DNA of 9,330 bases from DALYLB01 sp046154695 (GTDB lineage: Bacteria; Acidobacteriota; Blastocatellia; RBC074). Below the pieces are notes generated by a model. That model was given only the letters and a program-made list of their open reading frames with translations, made no database searches and was not told the origin of the DNA. The stretch spans positions 1 to 9,330 of the forward strand of contig JBJXFI010000334.1 of NCBI GenBank assembly GCA_046154695.1, given 5' to 3'. Made by a program: the position numbers and the translations under genes. Of this stretch, positions 7,777 through 9,330 are shown one piece after another. Position 1 is the first letter of the stretch. Each line of letters begins with the position of its first letter.

Positions 7777-8670
7777 ATGACCGATTTATCGCCGAATCCC
7801 GGGATCGTGTCAAAGTCGGCGGCGTATCTGCATAAGATGAATATCGATCTGCTGGTCAAACTGAGTCCGTTGTTGGTGGCGACGCTGCATGGCTACGGCG
7901 CGGCGTGGCTGGCGGTGAGGATGCTTTTCCGGCCGCGCAGGGCATTCTTTCTCGGGAAGTGGCAGGTGCCGCTGACGCCGGGGATGCTGCCGAAGGAGCG
8001 CGACCATTTCATCGAGGCGCTGTCGTCGGTCATCGCGGAGCGGCTGCTCGATGTCGAGACAATCACCGACGAGATCATGAAACTCAACCTGGAGACGGAG
8101 ATCACCTCGATCGCGCGGCGCGAATACCTGCACCATTCGCGGAACGAATCGACGATCGGCGTCATCGCGGAGCATCTGCGCGATCGGCTGCTGCACCTGC
8201 GCGACACGGTCGAGACCCGGTGGGAGATCACCCGCGCCCTGCGGCGGATCGTCGAGGCCGAGATGTCGCGCCGGTTCAATCTGCTGCAGCGGCTGGTCGG
8301 CGATTATATTCTGAGCGATCAGGCCCTCTATGCCATCGTCGGCGACTCGATCGATAAACTCGCGGAACAGATCAGTGAGAGCATCTATGTGCGGACGACG
8401 ATCTCGCAGGTCATGGAGCAGCTTCCCGAGGCGATCTTCCAGCCCGGCGCGCCGACGCACACCTCGACCATCGGCGATTTCGTCAACGTGCTCAGTCAGC
8501 GCCTCGATTTTCGCACGATCCTGATCAACCGGCTGAGCGCGCTCTCGAACGAGGCGATCGAGCAGCTCATCATGGACACGGCGGGCCGCGAAATCAGGGC
8601 GATCGTCTGGTTCGGCGCCGGGATCGGGTTCGTGGTCGGAGTATTTCAGACGATGATCAATTTCCTGTAA
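7777..8670 (+). CDS. DUF445-family membrane protein
   Basis: The 297-residue protein matches DUF445 (YheB-like) through its N-terminal pattern HGYGAAWLAVRMLFRP (38-53) and PLTPGMLPKERDHF (about 65-78). These correspond to the family's membrane helix with G-x-x-x-N-W-L-A-I-K-M-L-F-R-P followed by T-P-G-x-I-P-K. A long helical region with many charged residues fills about 80-265, and a C-terminal membrane helix covers about 275-297 (WFGAGIGFVVGVFQTMINFL). Both ends are thus in the membrane with a soluble middle. The molecular function of the family is unknown. ATG 7777 has GGGAA upstream. ATG 7837 (MNIDLLVKLSPL) has no Shine-Dalgarno but fits the usual short N-terminus before the first helix better, giving 277 residues. 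It is divergent from the thioesterase, and no partner gene follows it. Confidence 0.85.
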   Translation: MTDLSPNPGIVSKSAAYLHKMNIDLLVKLSPLLVATLHGYGAAWLAVRMLFRPRRAFFLGKWQVPLTPGMLPKERDHFIEALSSVIAERLLDVETITDEIMKLNLETEITSIARREYLHHSRNESTIGVIAEHLRDRLLHLRDTVETRWEITRALRRIVEAEMSRRFNLLQRLVGDYILSDQALYAIVGDSIDKLAEQISESIYVRTTISQVMEQLPEAIFQPGAPTHTSTIGDFVNVLSQRLDFRTILINRLSALSNEAIEQLIMDTAGREIRAIVWFGAGIGFVVGVFQTMINFL

Positions 8671-8674
8671 GCCG

Positions 8675-8755
8675 GCCGTCGAATTCGCGGAAGCGTCTGG
8701 AGTGCGGCGGACGCTCCGCGAGTCTGGCGGACCATGAAATTCTTGCCGTCGAATT
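8675..8755. repeat. Hairpin flanked by an 11-bp direct repeat
   Basis: The region 8671-9199 has no gene. At its start, GCCGTCGAATT occurs at 8675-8685 and again at 8745-8755. Between them lies a stem of 8686-8697 with 8710-8720 (11 bp with one bulged A), whose 12-base loop is TGGAGTGCGGCG. That loop repeats the head sequence (TGGAGTGCTGCGG) of the composite element at 4713. The direct repeats look like a target duplication around a short insert, but other origins are possible. The hairpin lies just after the DUF445 stop and lacks a T-run. Confidence 0.55.
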
Positions 8756-8829
8756 GATGCGACTGTTACTCTCGCCCGCGCCCCGAATTCGATTCCACGG
8801 AAGGCGCCTCTTATCGCGATTTTCAGATG

Positions 8830-8928
8830 GGTGCGCCTGCGCCCTCGCAGGCTACGCGTGGCAAGGAAGAACTTTCAACCGCAGGCGGGCTGTCGCGGGC
8901 GTAATGCCTGCGAGGGCGCAGGCGCACC
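8830..8928. repeat. 23-bp perfect inverted repeat with 53-bp spacer
   Basis: Arms 8830-8852 and 8906-8928 are exact reverse complements (GGTGCGCCTGCGCCCTCGCA and three more bases). The spacer of 53 bases is gene-free. Perfect identity over a GC-rich 23 bases implies a recent or maintained structure. It has no T-tract and lies far from both neighbouring genes, so it is read as an intergenic repeat element. Confidence 0.85.
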
Positions 8929-8999
8929 ACATGAACGCACGCACTTGAAAACCGCTATATAACCGCCTGCAGATGCATGCGCCCCGGCTGCGTTATTCA

Positions 9000-9105
9000 G
9001 AAGAGGAAAACGGAGCAGACGAAAATAACGGAATCGACGAAACCAACCAATTCAGGGCTTCCGTTTGTTCCGTTCTTTCCGCCTGTTCCGTTATCCCTCC
9101 TCTTC
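9000..9105. repeat. Imperfect inverted repeat with 9-bp TTCCGTT iteration
   Basis: On the right, four 9-base units follow each other at 9058-9093 (CTTCCGTTT, GTTCCGTTC, TTTCCGCCT, GTTCCGTTA). The left half carries the complement: GAAGAGGA (9000-9007) pairs with 9098-9105 (8 of 8), 9009-9026 with 9075-9092 (14 of 18), and AACGGAA (9027-9033) with 9068-9074 (7 of 7). The result is a long imperfect hairpin made of short iterated units, similar in design to the element at 1341 but different in sequence. Confidence 0.65.
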
Positions 9106-9152
9106 TCGATGACGCGCCGGATCGCACGCAAGTGAAAACCACTGGAATGCGA

Positions 9153-9171
9153 GAAAGCGGATCCCGCTTTC
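9153..9171 (+). promoter_or_regulatory. Leader hairpin before the DUF336 gene, with a competing fold
   Basis: GAAAGCGG (9153-9160) and CCGCTTTC (9164-9171) form a perfect 8-bp stem with a 3-base loop, ending 15 bases before the AGGAGG ribosome site. The 3' strand can instead pair within CTTTCACGAAAG (9167-9178), so two exclusive structures are possible. A regulatory role is only suggested by position. Confidence 0.35.
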
Positions 9172-9199
9172 ACGAAAGGGCATACGAGGAGGGAGAAAG

Positions 9200-9330
9200 A
9201 TGAAGACCACGATGAAAATTATGTTTGCCGCTATTGCGATGCTGTCAATGGCCGGGCTGGCGCATGCGCAGGTGAGAGAGAAGAAAGTTCTGACGCTCGA
9301 TGGCGCGAGGAAGGTCATTGAGGCGGTGAA
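9200..9330 (+). CDS. Secreted GlcG/HbpS-like (DUF336) protein, N-terminal part
   Basis: The window ends after 43 complete codons. ATG 9200 has a near-perfect Shine-Dalgarno, AGGAGG at 9187-9192, seven bases upstream, the strongest in the window. The first 23 residues are a clear Sec signal peptide (MKTTMKIMFAAIAML, cleavage after A-H-A). The mature start, REKKVLTLDGARKVIEAV, resembles the beginning of GlcG/HbpS-family domains, where a strand with L-T-L leads into a helix with an A-rich pattern. Members include the haem-binding HbpS and GlcG of unclear role. With so few residues the family call is tentative, and the rest lies outside the window. A long untranslated, repeat-rich region precedes it, suggesting its own promoter. 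Confidence 0.6.
   Translation, partial: MKTTMKIMFAAIAMLSMAGLAHAQVREKKVLTLDGARKVIEAV

Noticed and set aside
8945..8961. TTGAAA and TATATAA as a promoter
   Set aside because: The two motifs are only 4 bases apart, so they cannot act together as -35 and -10.

Overview
This is a GC-rich segment from a Gram-negative (diderm) bacterium that makes lipid A. The gene order ompH-ompH-lpxD-fabZ-lpxA-lpxI is the familiar outer-membrane biogenesis cluster. It uses LpxI rather than LpxH for the fourth lipid A step. The cluster is combined with many small intergenic palindromic repeats of a kind I associate, from memory only, with environmental or uncultured phyla such as the PVC group or related candidate phyla. 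I cannot name the organism from the sequence.

Layout. Positions 1-4709 hold a plus-strand run. It starts with the last codons of an upstream gene (C-terminus R-T-F, possibly BamA). Two tandem, diverged OmpH/Skp-type periplasmic chaperones follow, then LpxD, FabZ, LpxA and LpxI. LpxA, LpxD and LpxI carry out the first, third and fourth steps of lipid A synthesis, and FabZ supplies the 3-hydroxyacyl-ACP pathway that feeds the acyltransferases. A perfect 35-bp inverted repeat built of roughly 10-bp units lies between ompH2 and lpxD. A 13-bp sequence containing ATG is repeated three times over the lpxI start.

Positions 4710-5255 contain no convincing gene. They hold a 444-bp composite palindromic element with nested inverted repeats; comparing its two arms suggests that a smaller 138-bp repeat inserted into one of them. 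Positions 5256-6776 carry an nfeD-SPFH (stomatin/QmcA-like) pair, a classic membrane-microdomain partnership. A GC-rich hairpin follows, facing two minus-strand genes: an unrecognised four-helix membrane protein and a YbgC/FadM-type hot-dog thioesterase. A DUF445 membrane protein is divergently transcribed from the thioesterase.

Positions 8671-9199 are again gene-free and contain four separate inverted-repeat structures. They end at the very strong ribosome binding site of a secreted GlcG/HbpS-like (DUF336) protein cut by the window edge. The genes are mostly conventional. The most unusual content is the dense and varied set of palindromic elements between them, and the duplicated start region of lpxI.
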